Shown here: positions 51,801 through 62,960 of the stretch, in pieces
Position numbering within the stretch: position 1 is the stretch's first letter
Layout of the letters: the number at the start of each line of letters is the position of its first letter
Source of the DNA: Elysia crispata
Lineage: Eukaryota; Mollusca; Gastropoda; Plakobranchidae
Assembly (NCBI GenBank): GCA_033675545.1
Contig: JAWDGP010006193.1
Location: 1 to 64,000 of the forward strand
Reading direction: 5' to 3'
DNA length: 64,000 nt
The notes under the pieces: generated by a model
What the model saw: only the letters and a program-made list of their open reading frames with translations
Database searches by the model: none
What the model was told of the DNA's origin: nothing
Position numbers and translations under genes: made by a program

Positions 51801-54800
51801 TAATTTGATCTTAAAAGGAATACAGACCTTGATTGAAATTCAATTCATCTGCATTGTGAGAGACCTTGGAGGAGTATAAAAGATGGGCAAACCCCTATCT
51901 TCAATGATTGTAAATTGTTGTATGTAATTTAGAAGTGAGTGCACCTTTCCTTTTCCATTATTTTCACTGCATTTATTCCTTTTCTTTCTTTAAAAGGTTG
52001 ATTGATGCCATGTTATTCTTGTTTATATTAGTTACTAAGTTTAGAACAGAATCCTGGTTAACATGCACATGTCCTTACTTTGGATAGTTGATGCTGTCGT
52101 CCTGCTTAATATTCATGAGGCCTCACCTGGAAGGAATGTGCTCTCTAAGCATGCGCCACTTTGTGTGCGACTTCTTGCATCAGATTCACGAATTACTGGT
52201 CACTGTTTTATAATTATGCCAAATTTTTGTTTCAAAGTTGAACTGACGGACTGTATTAGTGTTTTGATTGCTGTTTTGGTTTTCCAAACCCGCCCTGACC
52301 TGACACTTGGCCCACATTTTTTCAAATGAGTACAATTATTACACTTTCTTCGTATTGTGCAAAATATAAATGTTCAATATTGCGGACAAGGAAACTTCAA
52401 GAGGATAATGATTATCTCATCTTTGTTTTCTTATGTGCAAAGAGAGATAGGGGCACAGTGTGAAACACTCAAATAGTATAGAATGATTCTTAATGTTAAA
52501 GAACTCATCATGTACAATGTATACATTTTAAAATGGATTCCCTTGAATCCTGCTTAACCATAATTGAACAGGATTGCTTTATGGCTAGCACAGATGTAGA
52601 GGATGCCTATCATTCTGTTTCCATCCTCCCTGACTCTACGAGTTAATGAGAGACTCTATAAATAACTTGTTTTGCCACCAAGGTACAGGGACAGTCCCCC
52701 GAATTTTTACAAAGCTTGCAAAACCAATAGTTACTTTCACGAGAAAGGCATTTTGTGCAGCTTATATATTGATGACCTTTATATGGAGGGATCTAGCTTT
52801 GATGAATGTCACCAAAATGTTCAGTACGCATGTACATTGTTTAAACGATTGGGTTTCAGCAAAAGTTCGAAGTTAAATGTAAGACCTCCAGAGAAAATCA
52901 AGCATCTTGGATTTTTGTCTAACTCTAGGGTGATGATGATCTCACTCAGTCCAGATAAGAAGAAAACATACAGGGAAGGAATGATCCTCCACATTCTTTA
53001 CACAGATCGATCTATTATGGTCAGAAGGTTAGCTCAAGTGATTGGCACTTTAATGACATTTCTCATCATTCAATATGGGCAACTGTTTTATCAAAACTTA
53101 AGAGTCCTTAAAGATTAATGCTTTGGGACAAACATATGATTTTGATTGACAAAGCTCTTTATCTAGTGCAGTACTAGAGGCCGAGGACTTACTCTTGAGA
53201 TTAGAGGAAGGTCTTCATAGTGAAAAGAAATTAATCTTGGACGGGCCATATGCTGTCTGTAGGATGCTTCAGGATATGTGTGGGTGCAATAATGAGTGTT
53301 TTAACAACTCATGGTATGTGGAGTGGTGACGAAAGTAAAGGTTACATAACTGTGCATGAGTTAAAGGCAGTCCTGTTCGGTATTCAATCGCTGTGCAGTG
53401 GTCCCCATTACTGCCTCATTAAAATAGAAATAGACAATACGACAGCAGTGTTTTATATCAACCACATAGATGAGATTCATTCTTTCGCTTTCAATGCAGC
53501 TACTAGGAAACTGTTTTTATGCTGCAAAGCTCGTTCTATTTGTCTCTTGGCATGCCACATACGTCCATTCATACTGAATGGTCTGTGAACAAGGCTTTGT
53601 GCGCACAACTTTGAATTACATTTGGCACACCTTTCACTGATTTGTTTGCTGCTTGCACCAACCATCAACTCCCAAGATATATGTCCCTGTATCAAGATCC
53701 TAATGCGGTGGCTGTTAATGCCTTTTTCCATGTTTGTAATGATTACGTTTACATATTCCCCCTTTTTAACATTATCTTTCATGTACTAAAGAAGCTACTG
53801 GAGGACGGCACAGAAAAGGCGCTAGTGATGGTCCCAGTACTCCCACAAGGGAAAACATAAAGTTGGTTTCTCAAAATGTTTGATGTCTGTGAAAGAAACA
53901 GTTCATCTCAGGCCATCAAATGCACTTATGCCTCTCCTCAGACCTGGAGGCAAATCATACTTTCTCCCCCAAGCTTCATCTGATGGCATACATCTTATCA
54001 GGGCAAAAATAAAAAGATCTGGCATTTCTCAAAATGCCTTGAAAGTCATAATGAACAGTTGGCGTAAGAAAACTCAAACACAATAAATCCAAACCTCAAC
54101 TGGTATGTTGCCTTTTGCCAACATCATGGTTCAGACATATTGACACCTACATAAACTATAACTGCAGATTTTCCAAAATGGTTATGATTATGTAGCTATT
54201 AATATGGCAAGGGCAGCTGTGTGGCATTAAATCTACTCAATAGCTTCCCCTTATGTGTTGGCTCTTGAGAGGTGAGGTTAACACGAGGGCAAGCTCTCAG
54301 CATTATACTCATGTATGGGACATTCCTATGGTTTAAAATTAATAACGCTGGCGGCAGTGGAACTCACCTTGCATAGGATAATTGTAACGTTTGTCAGAAC
54401 TCGTTCCCCTCATGATGGTGTAACGAAGGCCACACTAGCAAGGTGGATTAAACTTATCCTCATGAAGGCTGGAATTGATGCAAAAGTTTTCAACCAGTTG
54501 CAAACTGCATAGCACGAGAGGTGCAGCTTCTTCTGCCGCAGTGCACAGCATGGTTATTTCACTGGAATTGATTAGATCGCAACATTACTCAATGAAATCT
54601 ATGACATAGATCAAGTTTCCACCAGATATCTCCAAATCTACATATTATATGTATCACTATCAAAGAAACCAAGGGCAACAGAGTGCGAACCATCATAATG
54701 TGAGTCAGAAACAAAACCAAACCAGAAATGGCTTTGTGGAAGGAAAGGTACCACCAGTACAAATGCTATTTACATTTGTCAAAATTATAATTGAACCAGC

Positions 54801-57800
54801 TCTGGAAGTACTAAAAGTGCAAAATGAATATGTACTTCATTGGTACGACATGATGATAGTTGAAGATAGATAGAAAAGGTGTAAGGGTGATAAAAAAAAA
54901 AAACATGTATTGGGAACAGACAGCAGCAATGTGAGTTGATGGGGAAATCAGCTCATTTAAAAGAATAAAGGGTGCTGTCACAGTCAGACAAGGATCTGTG
55001 CTTTCCCTAGACCTTCTCTCTCTACAAATAAATGATTAAAAGGAATCTATAAGGATACCCAAGAATCAATGTAAGAGGGCTCAAACAACTTAAGATATGC
55101 TGATTACTTTGTATTAATTGCAGAAAATAAAGAAAACTTGCCACAAGTATTAGACATTGTTGAAGAAGGCAAAAAAAAAAAGGAATTGAAAAGCATAAAG
55201 ATAGAGGTAATGGTCGTCAGTCAAAACAATGTGTGTCTTGAGATCTTTATCAACGGGAACAAAACAAGCAAGGGTTCAAATACTTGGGTACTTTAATATC
55301 AAGAGATAGAAGCAATAACAATGAAAATGCATGAAGAATTTTGCTAGCAAAAAATGAGTTCCCAGAGAATAAAGTGGGTACTAACTTATACAAAAAAATC
55401 TTCACTATCACAAAAAGAAGAGCCATGGAGTACAATATTGAACTCATTCTGATATTTGGATGTGAGATCTGAATAATTTCAAAACATTTATAAAAGAAAC
55501 AGGAGGCAACAAGGTGGCTAAGTGTAGGCCAATTGATGGAAATGCATGAAAAGTAATTACTATCTAAGAGTAGTGCACCTGATTAATTTGAATTGATTGC
55601 GTTACCACATAAGCTTCATAATTCTGAATGAGGTGCAAGCAGCCAAGGACAAGACAATGGAAGTATGAAAATTAAGGATTACAATTGAATCTGGAGGCTA
55701 AACAAAAGCCTTTTATGTCACTGATAGATAAAAGACAGAGTAAACATTTTTGTGCCACAACCTTGTTGAATGTCTGGAGCGCTGCACATAGGACAGCACC
55801 TATCTCCTGCTAGCTAGTAGAATCATTCACCAAGCAATAGGGGGGTGAATGGCAATAACTGCAGTTGATTGGCATCATCTAGGTATTTGGATGGAGAGCT
55901 AAGATTCTGCACTTTGTATGCAAGCATGGCAGGATTGTAATTGATGTGAAAAATCAATTACCCTTCCCCCCTCACACCCACACATATTCAATACACATAC
56001 GCACACACCTAGGAATATATATATATATATATAAAACCTGATCTCATATATATGTATATGAGCTCATGTTTTAGATAAATAAACATGATGACAATCTTTT
56101 GTTTTTATTTACAGTTGTGCAACCAAGAAGAAGAGAAGAAAAATTATTCTTTAAAAGCCAAGTCTCTTATTCTTACTGGCAACTATCTTGCTTGGTTGCC
56201 TTTAACAATTGTCGGAGTGTGAGTATAAAATATTAACATTTTATTTTCATCCTCATATTTTTTTAGGAATAGCATTTTTGTTCTTTAATATTATCATGTA
56301 TTGTTTAAATACTGTCAAAGCGTTATGATTGGAAAAGTTGATGTACTTATTTTTCAATTTGACAGATTCATTAGAAATGAAACTGATGTATGTGTAATGG
56401 TGCAGTATTAGCTCAAATAAATTGCTCTTTCGGTGATTTTAGTATGATTTAAAAACATCAGACTCAATTTTAGTGTGAATGAACATACCTTTACATATTT
56501 ATAACAATTTAGAAATATGCAATGTTGCTGATGGTCTCTGACTCGATGAGTGTGTCTCTTCCCTCCCCATCTTTTTTTTTTCTTTCTTTATCCTCCCTCA
56601 TTCTTTCTCTCCCTGTTAACTTCTTCTCTCGCACGCCCTCTCTCCTCATCCCCTCTTTTTTTTTGCCTGTGTCTTCTTATGTTTACCTTCCTTTCTCTTT
56701 ATTTAATAAATACCTATAGCATTTTCTAGAAGCTGACCCTTCATACAGATCTTCCTCACTCCACAGACACGCTCTCAACCCTTTCAGCATTATGACCACC
56801 CTAGCCGCTTCAACTGCTGCTCTCACAAACTTAGCTGTGCTTATTGCTTTCTACAATATGATACTAGGTGAGTTAGAACCATCAAAGAAATAAAATAGTA
56901 ATTTTAAAACATGGATGATCTTTCTACAACTCGATATGTCCCATAAAGTCTTATACTGCAAAAACATAATGGAGATTTACATATTTTTATTGTATAATCT
57001 TGATTTTATTATTACCATTTATTGATTCAATTTCATCGCATTACTTTTCAAAGTTTGCTAATTACTATTTATTTTTTTCCCCAACTGCATAATTATATTT
57101 AGTTATTTTTTTTTACATTTTCCATCTGACAAATAATGTTGCTTTTATTCACCATGATTTACCAGGTAACCGCTTTCTGAGCACCCTTTTTCTAGCAGTT
57201 GCATCATACCAGTCGCTGTATCCCATTGTGTTTATAGTGCCAGTGGCTCTTCATTTTTACAAGGTTGGTGAAAACCTGAAAAGTTTTTAGCTATCCTTCA
57301 TCACTGAATAGTAGTTTAAGGTTAATGAAAGGCAATCAAAGTCAATCTTTTTGTCCCAAAACTTTGAAAAAAAAAATATGGATGAACCAGCAACAAGGCT
57401 AAATGTAGGAAGAGTGACAGATGCACTAAAAATGATGAGGGTTAGAGATGCGTGGAAGGTCACAGTTGCCTAAGCTCAGAGCAGGGCACTTGACTGATTG
57501 ATGTGAAACTGAAATCATTTAGTAGTCTTTAATCCAAGCCTGCATCGGTTGTACCATCAACCATCAAAACCCTCTTGGGAGGCATGTTGTGATTAAGAAT
57601 TACTTTATACAATTTATTATAAACAACTTTCAATACAGAAAAAAACAAAAAAAAAGGTCTTTAGAGGGAGGAAAGAAATTGGAAATTGAATATCTCTAAT
57701 CTTTTATTTTCAGAAATCCTGCAAATCCCCTCCTGTGAGCTACACCACCAAAGAATCTGTCTATAGTTTTACAGAGACCTTGAGCATATTTGGCTTATTC

Positions 57801-59354
57801 CTAGGCCTTCTTGGTGGATTTTCATTCTTGGCGGAGAGAAGCTGGGACTTTGTGTTTTCAACTTATGGTTTCATGTGAGTTTTTATAATTTGAGCATCTC
57901 AAATATCATTATCACATTTTTCCTTTGGTTAAGGTGTTTGTCAGTGACTTAATATTGAAAAATTTTTTACTGAAACAATTAACATCTTGAAAATTTGTAA
58001 AACCACTTTTTGTTGCACTAGTAAAATTTTGCATATTTAATAACACATCTTCTAAATTCTTCTAAAAATTGCTTTTTCTGTCTGTATTCCTTTCTCTGTG
58101 ACTAATCTGTTTTAAAGGGCATGTGTTACCACTTCAATCACTAAATCATTGATGTGAAATAATTATTATTTCATTAATCCTTTTTTTCTCAAAACGACTG
58201 CAGAGACAAGGATCACTTTTGTTCTTTTATCAATTGTAGAATAGTTTAGGAAGTATTTGAGATGAAAATCAACTTTAAATTACTCTCTTTTTTCTTCTTT
58301 CCCTCTTTTCGGCCAACATTATTTTCCTTTCTGTTTTATATATTTCTTTTTAAAAATATTTGTTCTTTATATTTATTATTGCAAATATTAAGGTAATTAA
58401 TTCTCAATATCTGTTGTTTCTTGAATTGCATAAGCTATATGAAGGCAGTGTTGATTTGTTACTGCATAGTGTGCTATAGTAATTTGAAACTTCTGCATCC
58501 CTTTTTTTTACCAAGTTACCCACCATAGGCTCTTACCCTGATTTAATGGCTGGCCTGGGGACATTATTGATATTATTATACCATGCCTCAATTAGTATAT
58601 GTACGTTTCTTGATGGTTATTTCAGCATTATATAGTGGATGGTACTGGACAAAAAGGAATGTTAATAATTAAAAAATAAAAACCCAGTTCTTGGTAGCCA
58701 TGACTGAGGAGTTTCAACAAGTGTGGCTCTCTTCTGATGGTGGCAGGCAATGAGTAAGGACCGGTGTTGTTGATCTGAAAATGGAAAACATTATTGTGTA
58801 AACACAATGTGGAAAGATCTCTTTTCAGGGGTTCAATGATGGTGCTTGGCTCATAATTTGGAATGGGAGGTAGTAAAAAAAAGGAAGCCATAGAGAGTGC
58901 ATCTCTCTCTCTGTATCGCCTTTCACACCCTAGTGCTCCAACCTAAAGGCCTCAGCTCTGTGTTCTGTCTTCTGCTATTAACCTCGGATAGGAGAGTCAG
59001 CTCTTGGTTTGAAGTTTAAGTTTGCATGCTGGTATGCAATAGAGGTCTTTGTTGATGACTGTAGGCAGTTTTGTTATTGGCCTTCCTTGAAATTTATCTC
59101 CTTTAATAAGAAAGAAAGCCTCCATAGATTTCTTAGCTGGAATGTCTATATCTTGCCTCATAAAATGTCAGAAAAGACGCCACAGGCTTTCAAGGATGGT
59201 TAATGAGAGCGTTTATTTTTTTTTTCTTGCAGACTGGAGTATATCAGATGTGGAGTGGACACATTAATGGCCCGAGCCAGGGCAAAGATAAAAGTATATC
59301 AGAAAATGATAGAAATCTTTTAAAAAAAGTCATGACGCAGGAGAAGAAACAGAA

Positions 59355-59432
<78 letters not shown>

Positions 59433-61979
59433 TTCTGTTTCTTCTCCTGCGTCATGACTTTCATCTTTGCCCTGGCTTGCGTAATGAACCAAAAGTATAT
59501 AAATAAAAACATTATTACTGACACCAATTTTTACTCCTTTTCAGTTTAAGTGTACCAGATTTGACTCCCAATATTGGTGTCTTCTGGTATTTCTTCACTG
59601 AGATGTTTGAACATTTCCGTACACTATTTGTGTGTGTATTCCAACTTAATGCAGTTATCTATACATTGCCCCTGGCTATTAAATTCACGTGAGTTGCACT
59701 ATTTTATTTTTGGCAAATAGAAAGAATCTTCAGTTTGATGGAAAAATTCTGTCACTCTGAATAGATGGCTCCTTTAAAGGTATACACATTAACTTATTAA
59801 ACAAAAATCATGGTTGCTATCTCAACTAGACATTTTTTTAACATTTAAGGTAAGACAAATTTTCTTCAAAACTAGTTTACTGATTTGTTTTTAAATTAAT
59901 TCTGATTGCTACACAGACAATGGTCAAATCCAGCATTTTTCTGTTATTAAGGAAATAAGTTGTACATTATATTTGATTTTTTCTTTTACTTTATCAGGTC
60001 TATACAATACAAAAAGCCATTATTTTCTTGCCTTTTGGGATCATTTTTTTTTTCACAGTGAAAAGCCATTTTTTCTCCTGTATGTTTTGATCTTCATCAC
60101 ATCCATCTTCAAGTCATATCCAAGCTATGGAGATACTGCTCTCTATTTTAGCCTACTTCCGCTTTGGAGCCATGTGTTTCCTTGTGAGTTGCTGGGGTGA
60201 ATTAATTATCAGTATTAATTTTTTAATATAACAAAAAATTGAACCACCTAGTGGAGCCTTAATTTTCTGATCTTGCAGGCATGTTTCTGCCTGACAAATT
60301 AAGTAACACCATCTTAAATGATTTCAATCTTGTATGCAATGCAATAAGAAATTTTAGTGAATACTTTGACTGGAAACAACACATTTTATCCAATTACTAA
60401 ATTAATAAAGTTTTTAGGTACCAACTAAACAATCATACAATGACCATGACAGTGTGAACCAACACATGTTTCCTTTTTTGATGACCTCATTTATTCCTGT
60501 TTTTATTTTTCACTTCCATAAAAAAATTCCTCAATACCAATACAAGACGACTCTAGATTTCTTCTTTTTTTTACCTTTGGAAAGTATTTTTGCATTTTTT
60601 TCCTGCCTTTGTATAAATCATCCATCAGGGTAGTTGAAGAACAGTTGAAAAGTCAAATTTTGTTGGAAATTTTGATATTTGTCTGAGAAAACTGAGCTCA
60701 AACATTCAAGAAAATTAACTTTATTTGATAAAAGCATATCCGATTTACATTTTTTATTTATTCAAGTTAGAAATCAGAGATAAAAGGCTTCCATGAAACT
60801 AAAAGAAATAATGCAAATGAAAACTGATTGTCACTGTTTTAATTTTTTTGTGTGAAACCAATTAATATTTTCTAAAGGCCTTTCCTGTCCTTCAGAAAGA
60901 TTTGCCCTTACTTATGCTTGCTCTATCATTCCCCTTCCCTTGTTACTCTCTTTATCACAAGACAGTCATTCTCTATCAACTGATGTTCGGTTTCTACTTA
61001 CTTTTTTTCTTGCCCCTCTCTCATCCTTTCCCTGCTCTCCACCTTAGCAAATCTTCTTTCACTGCTATTCTCTAACTCATTTTCCATGACCAGATCTCTC
61101 CCTTCTACTCTTCAACTCTTCCTTGCCCTTGCTCACAGTAACACATTTTTTCTCATTCAGTTCTTCCCTACTGCCTTTTTTCTTTTCTGGATCTCCGATT
61201 TCTCCTGCTAATGATAATCCTCTTCTGCTCCTTCCTCTGTAGTTTGTTATAAAGTGTAAGTTCAGTCTAAGGTTAAAACAGAATGAATCATTTCTTGTTT
61301 CTGAATAATCTTATATTAAGAGGGAATTCAAGGGCCAAACCTCCCAATTGTCAACTGAGCTATCTAGCATCTCAGCAATCAATATGTGGAATGTCTATTA
61401 TTTGCCCACATACTGAAGGCTGATTGTCCTATGAATAAATATTATAACTCTGTACTGCTTTGACGAAAAGGTAAAAGGGATAATAAATCAAAGAGAAAAT
61501 AATCAAGAGAAAGCAGATTATTTCTAGGAAATCCTGATTTTGAGGAATCTGTGTGTGGCCTAACTGTGCTCAATTTTATTGTTTCAATTATAAAAAAAAA
61601 AGATTTAAATTAGACATTAAAATTTCTATCAACAATTCTCTCAAGATATATGGTAGAAACGATTTCATTGCGCGAGAGTCAAATTATGTGATGAACAATA
61701 TAAATTGCAAAAATTTTTTAACCATGATTCATTCAAGACCTTGATTTACGGTTCCCTTTTAATGTGTTTAATGCCACACAGCATAATTGTTTTGGCAAAA
61801 TAAAAATTATATTTTTGTGAAATATTTTGCTCTCAGATATGCGAAACACCTTGGTTGTTGGAGGGATGTATATATGTAGTGTTGTCTTGGCACCAATTCT
61901 TTACCATCTGTGGATCTTTGCAGGGAGTGCTAATGCTAACTTTTACTTTGCCATCACACTTGTTTATTCAACAGCTCAG
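42695..61979 (+). CDS. PIGU gene (GPI-transamidase subunit U), last exon outside window
   Basis: PIG-U is a multi-spanning ER membrane protein. It is a subunit of the GPI-transamidase, which attaches glycosylphosphatidylinositol anchors to proteins. Eleven exons were read: 42695-42827, 46427-46491, 50160-50210 (end uncertain), 50740-50802, 56115-56218, 56767-56867, 57166-57263, 57714-57874, 59545-59688, 60059-60183 and 61837-61979. All junctions keep frame (phases 1,0,0,0,2,1,0,2,2,1,0). Diagnostic stretches are [64 protein letters not shown] and [20 protein letters not shown]. The total is about 396 codons. Human PIGU has 435, and its last 37 or so (from ILLISDYFYAF) have no match before 64000. 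No disruption is seen, so the gene looks functional. Introns carry many mobile elements. Confidence 0.95.
42828..46426. other. PIGU intron 1
   Basis: 3.6 kb without a recognised insertion. It holds an AGATCTAGATC word (43777), a short GA run (43925), and a G run followed 20 bp later by C runs (44324-44367) that could fold back. Two weakly similar segments near 45600 and 45790 share 'ggagtgggct', without further structure. Confidence 0.6.
46427..46491 (+). CDS. PIGU exon 2
   Basis: It completes the Val codon and reads [19 protein letters not shown] then HE. This matches vertebrate [22 protein letters not shown]. Phase 0 end at GAG|GTAAGA. Confidence 0.95.
46547..47640 (+). mobile_element. R2-type LINE 3' part with CCHC knuckle and restriction-like endonuclease
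   Basis: The C-terminal third of a non-LTR retrotransposon of the restriction-like-endonuclease superclass (R2/NeSL/CRE relatives). The first frame (46551-46811) holds [20 protein letters not shown] and a [15 protein letters not shown] segment. A second frame from about 46800 holds [21 protein letters not shown] third (46935-47627) has the [17 protein letters not shown] zinc knuckle (C-x2-C-x7-H-x4-C) and the nuclease core [19 protein letters not shown] (PD...E type). It ends near KATRW-like [12 protein letters not shown]. Frameshifts near 46800 and 46960 and the lack of an RT domain make it a dead 5'-truncated copy. It begins about 55 bp after the PIGU exon 2 donor. The subfamily is uncertain. 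Confidence 0.9.
47648..47860 (+). mobile_element. tRNA-derived SINE candidate with 13-bp inverted ends on its body
   Basis: The head (47648-47720) has an exact pol III B box, GGTTCGAATCC (47699-47709), preceded by an A-box-like TGGTATAGCGCC. An anticodon-arm-like GGA...TCC hairpin has a 7-nt loop. An A run follows (47721-47733). Then comes a 125-bp body (47733-47857) bounded by perfect 13-bp inverted repeats, AGATAACAGGGAG and its complement. The body could be the SINE core or a separate small inverted-repeat element. No clear target duplication was seen. Confidence 0.6.
47926..48648 (+). mobile_element. Tigger-type element with transposase start, internally deleted
   Basis: Flanked by TA (47924-47925, 48649-48650). 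The left end is CAGTGGAGTCCACTTATAAC and the right end, read inward, CAGTAAACTCTGGTATAACG. At 48541 a frame reads [17 protein letters not shown], the typical first residues of Tigger transposases, then runs directly into the terminal region. The transposase body has therefore been deleted. 'taacgaga' words repeat in both sub-termini. Confidence 0.85.
48651..50159. other. PIGU intron 2, remainder
   Basis: AT-rich sequence without a recognised insertion. Confidence 0.5.
50160..50210 (+). CDS. PIGU exon 3 (3' boundary uncertain)
   Basis: After a CCCCAG acceptor the frame reads [17 protein letters not shown], where TPL matches vertebrate TPLIIYLFHF. Phase-0 donors are GTGTCA after 50210 or GTAATG after 50228; neither is strong. 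The shorter choice gives a total length closer to vertebrate PIGU. Confidence 0.65.
50740..50802 (+). CDS. PIGU exon 4
   Basis: 21 codons between CCCCTCAG and CTG|GTAAGT, phase 0. It encodes [20 protein letters not shown] and L, a membrane segment matching vertebrate [20 protein letters not shown]. Confidence 0.85.
51020..51515 (+). mobile_element. RTE-type LINE fragment, endonuclease domain
   Basis: [13 protein letters not shown], then [20 protein letters not shown] and a [12 protein letters not shown] segment, which is the apurinic-type endonuclease of the RTE-like family. [21 protein letters not shown] stretch with the YAPTS motif follows after in-frame stops (51062, 51264). The 5' start is near 51000. 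The matching RT part lies at 54890-55560, beyond a DIRS-like element, so the two may be one split copy. Confidence 0.8.
51516..52540. other. Intron sequence, no family recognised
   Basis: Not AT-extreme, and partly GC-richer at 52085-52330. Could belong to the neighbouring elements, but I find no match to known parts. Confidence 0.4.
52540..54600 (+). mobile_element. DIRS-like retroelement fossil, broken
   Basis: Parts in order: reverse transcriptase (about 52580-53115, with the YIDD catalytic box and a following conserved LGF segment), RNase H (about 53260-53590, with [13 protein letters not shown] and a DNTTAV box), a connecting region (53640-54090), and a tyrosine-recombinase-like part (about 54300-54520, with [17 protein letters not shown]). 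This order is that of DIRS elements. The copy is broken by several frame disruptions (roughly half a dozen or more) and is old. The characteristic split inverted repeats at the ends were not identified, so the limits are approximate. It lies within an RTE-type LINE in PIGU intron 4. Confidence 0.85.
54890..55560 (+). mobile_element. RTE-type LINE fragment, reverse transcriptase
   Basis: Degenerate [16 protein letters not shown], then [20 protein letters not shown] with YADY in place of the usual YADD box, and [18 protein letters not shown]. The same family occurs on the minus strand at 62340-62960 and as a tail at 57375-57475. Many stops and frameshifts. It is probably the distal half of the copy whose endonuclease is at 51020. 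Confidence 0.8.
55561..56114. other. PIGU intron 4, distal end
   Basis: No further element recognised. A short AT run lies at 56016-56033. Confidence 0.5.
56115..56218 (+). CDS. PIGU exon 5
   Basis: [20 protein letters not shown], then [14 protein letters not shown]. This is the cytoplasmic charged loop and next membrane segment (vertebrate IPLKVALFYLLNP follows). Phase 2 end at GT|GTGAGT. Confidence 0.9.
56767..56867 (+). CDS. PIGU exon 6
   Basis: [20 protein letters not shown], then [13 protein letters not shown]. The NPFSI motif matches NPYTILSCVAKSTCAI of vertebrates. Acceptor CCACAG, donor G|GTGAGT, phase 1. Confidence 0.95.
57166..57263 (+). CDS. PIGU exon 7
   Basis: [20 protein letters not shown], then [13 protein letters not shown]. 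It matches FLSAIFLALATYQSLYPLTLFVP. Phase 0 end at AAG|GTTGGT. Confidence 0.95.
57375..57475 (+). mobile_element. RTE-type LINE 3' tail
   Basis: [20 protein letters not shown] and KVTVA match the extreme C-terminus of the RTE-like family seen at 54890 and 62340. Only the tail remains. It lies in PIGU intron 7, so it is an insertion separate from that in intron 4. Confidence 0.75.
57714..57874 (+). CDS. PIGU exon 8
   Basis: [20 protein letters not shown], then a [20 protein letters not shown] membrane segment ending VFSTYGF. It matches vertebrate LSSWDFIPAVYGFI. Phase 2 end at AT|GTGAGT. Confidence 0.95.
57875..59544. other. PIGU intron 8
   Basis: Contains the palindrome at 59273-59482. Otherwise AT-rich, with no recognised element. 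Confidence 0.6.
59273..59482. repeat. Long AT-centred inverted repeat
   Basis: The 30-bp arm 59327-59356 (starting 'aagtcatgacgcaggaga') is the exact reverse complement of 59431-59460. Between the arms is 74 bp of pure AT, itself self-complementary, so 59327-59460 is a perfect 134-bp palindrome. Outer arms 'gccagggcaaagat' (59275-59289) and 'atctttgccctggc' (59463-59477) extend it imperfectly, with about 33 extra bases on the left. It can extrude as a cruciform. Confidence 0.95.
59545..59688 (+). CDS. PIGU exon 9
   Basis: [20 protein letters not shown], then [20 protein letters not shown] and LPLAIKF. This is the most conserved part of the family, nearly identical to the vertebrate [20 protein letters not shown] region. 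Phase 2 end at AC|GTGAGT. Confidence 0.98.
60059..60183 (+). CDS. PIGU exon 10
   Basis: [20 protein letters not shown], then [20 protein letters not shown]. It matches [27 protein letters not shown]. Phase 1 end at T|GTGAGT. Confidence 0.97.
60184..61836. other. PIGU intron 10
   Basis: AT-rich; 60890-61240 is pyrimidine-rich on the plus strand. No element recognised. Confidence 0.6.
61837..61979 (+). CDS. PIGU exon 11
   Basis: [20 protein letters not shown], then [20 protein letters not shown] and TLVYSTAQ. It matches [30 protein letters not shown]. Phase 0 end at CAG|GTGAGT. The next exon should begin with an ILLISDYFYAF-like sequence. Confidence 0.97.
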
Positions 61980-62339
61980 GTGAGTGATATGCAGATAGAT
62001 CTAAAGCAGAATATTGTTCTTTTATATCTTCAATAAATGAACATTTCTTCAAATAAAATGACATAAATCATCCTTAAATATTTTCTATAAAATTCAGTGT
62101 TGGGAAACAAAAGCTATGGCAGATTAAAAAATAAAAGACTACTAGATTGCATTTCTCCAACATTGTAATTAAATTTCATTATGATTTCTCCAGGGCATAT
62201 GTTTTAACCTTACAATATTGTAGTGTTGAAATAAAATTTTCTATAATTATGACAGAGATCTATTTCTAGATATCAGTCAATCAATCAGGTGCCTTGCTTT
62301 TAGTGACATCTGTCCCTTGTCCCATATGTAGCCACATTG

Positions 62340-62960
62340 TTAGTCCATCCAACATCTTTCCACTATTTTTCCTAAGGTGTTTCCCTTCAATCATCTCACT
62401 TGTAACATTGTTTTATTTGATTTTTTTTACAGTCCTTTAGATATGCAGCATTTTGATAAGAATCACATTTCTAATTTCTTTTGTAGCTGTTTTAAAATTC
62501 TCCAGGCCTCATATCCATACTTCAGAATGGCACTTCAAGGCTCTTTTTCTTGGGATGGAGATGTTTTAATTTTTTAGTAACGATTTCATTCTCTGGAAAC
62601 TCACCTTTGCTTGTGCTGTTCTTGATGCAACTTTAGTGTCGTTGCCTCCATTGCTTGATATTAAAGTGCTCAAGTATTTGAAGTGATACCTTTTCTTGAG
62701 TTTATTCCCATCGAAAAAATGTTCACCTGTGGACACTCATTGTTTCGACTGACGACCATTTCTTCTGTCTTTTTGCTGTTCAATTTCCTCCCTTTCTTTC
62801 TGTTTTCTTCATCAACAATGTCCAATAATCGTTGCAAGTCTTCTTCATTTTCTACAATAAATACATTGCATCAGCATATCTCAAGTTGTATATGTCCTGC
62901 TAATGCGATAACCACAGGTAGGGCGAAAAACTGCACCTTTGCCATGGCCAGTTAGCTTCT
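62340..62960 (-). mobile_element. RTE-type LINE fragment, minus strand
   Basis: Reads NLRYADDTVFIVENEEDLQR with the YADD catalytic box, then SKKTEEMVVSRNNECPQVNI, a FKYLSTLISSNGGNDTKVAS segment and a final MIEGKHL. The 5' part is missing, and frameshifts near 62705 and 62570 make it dead. It is better preserved than the related copy at 54890. It lies in PIGU intron 11. Confidence 0.88.
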
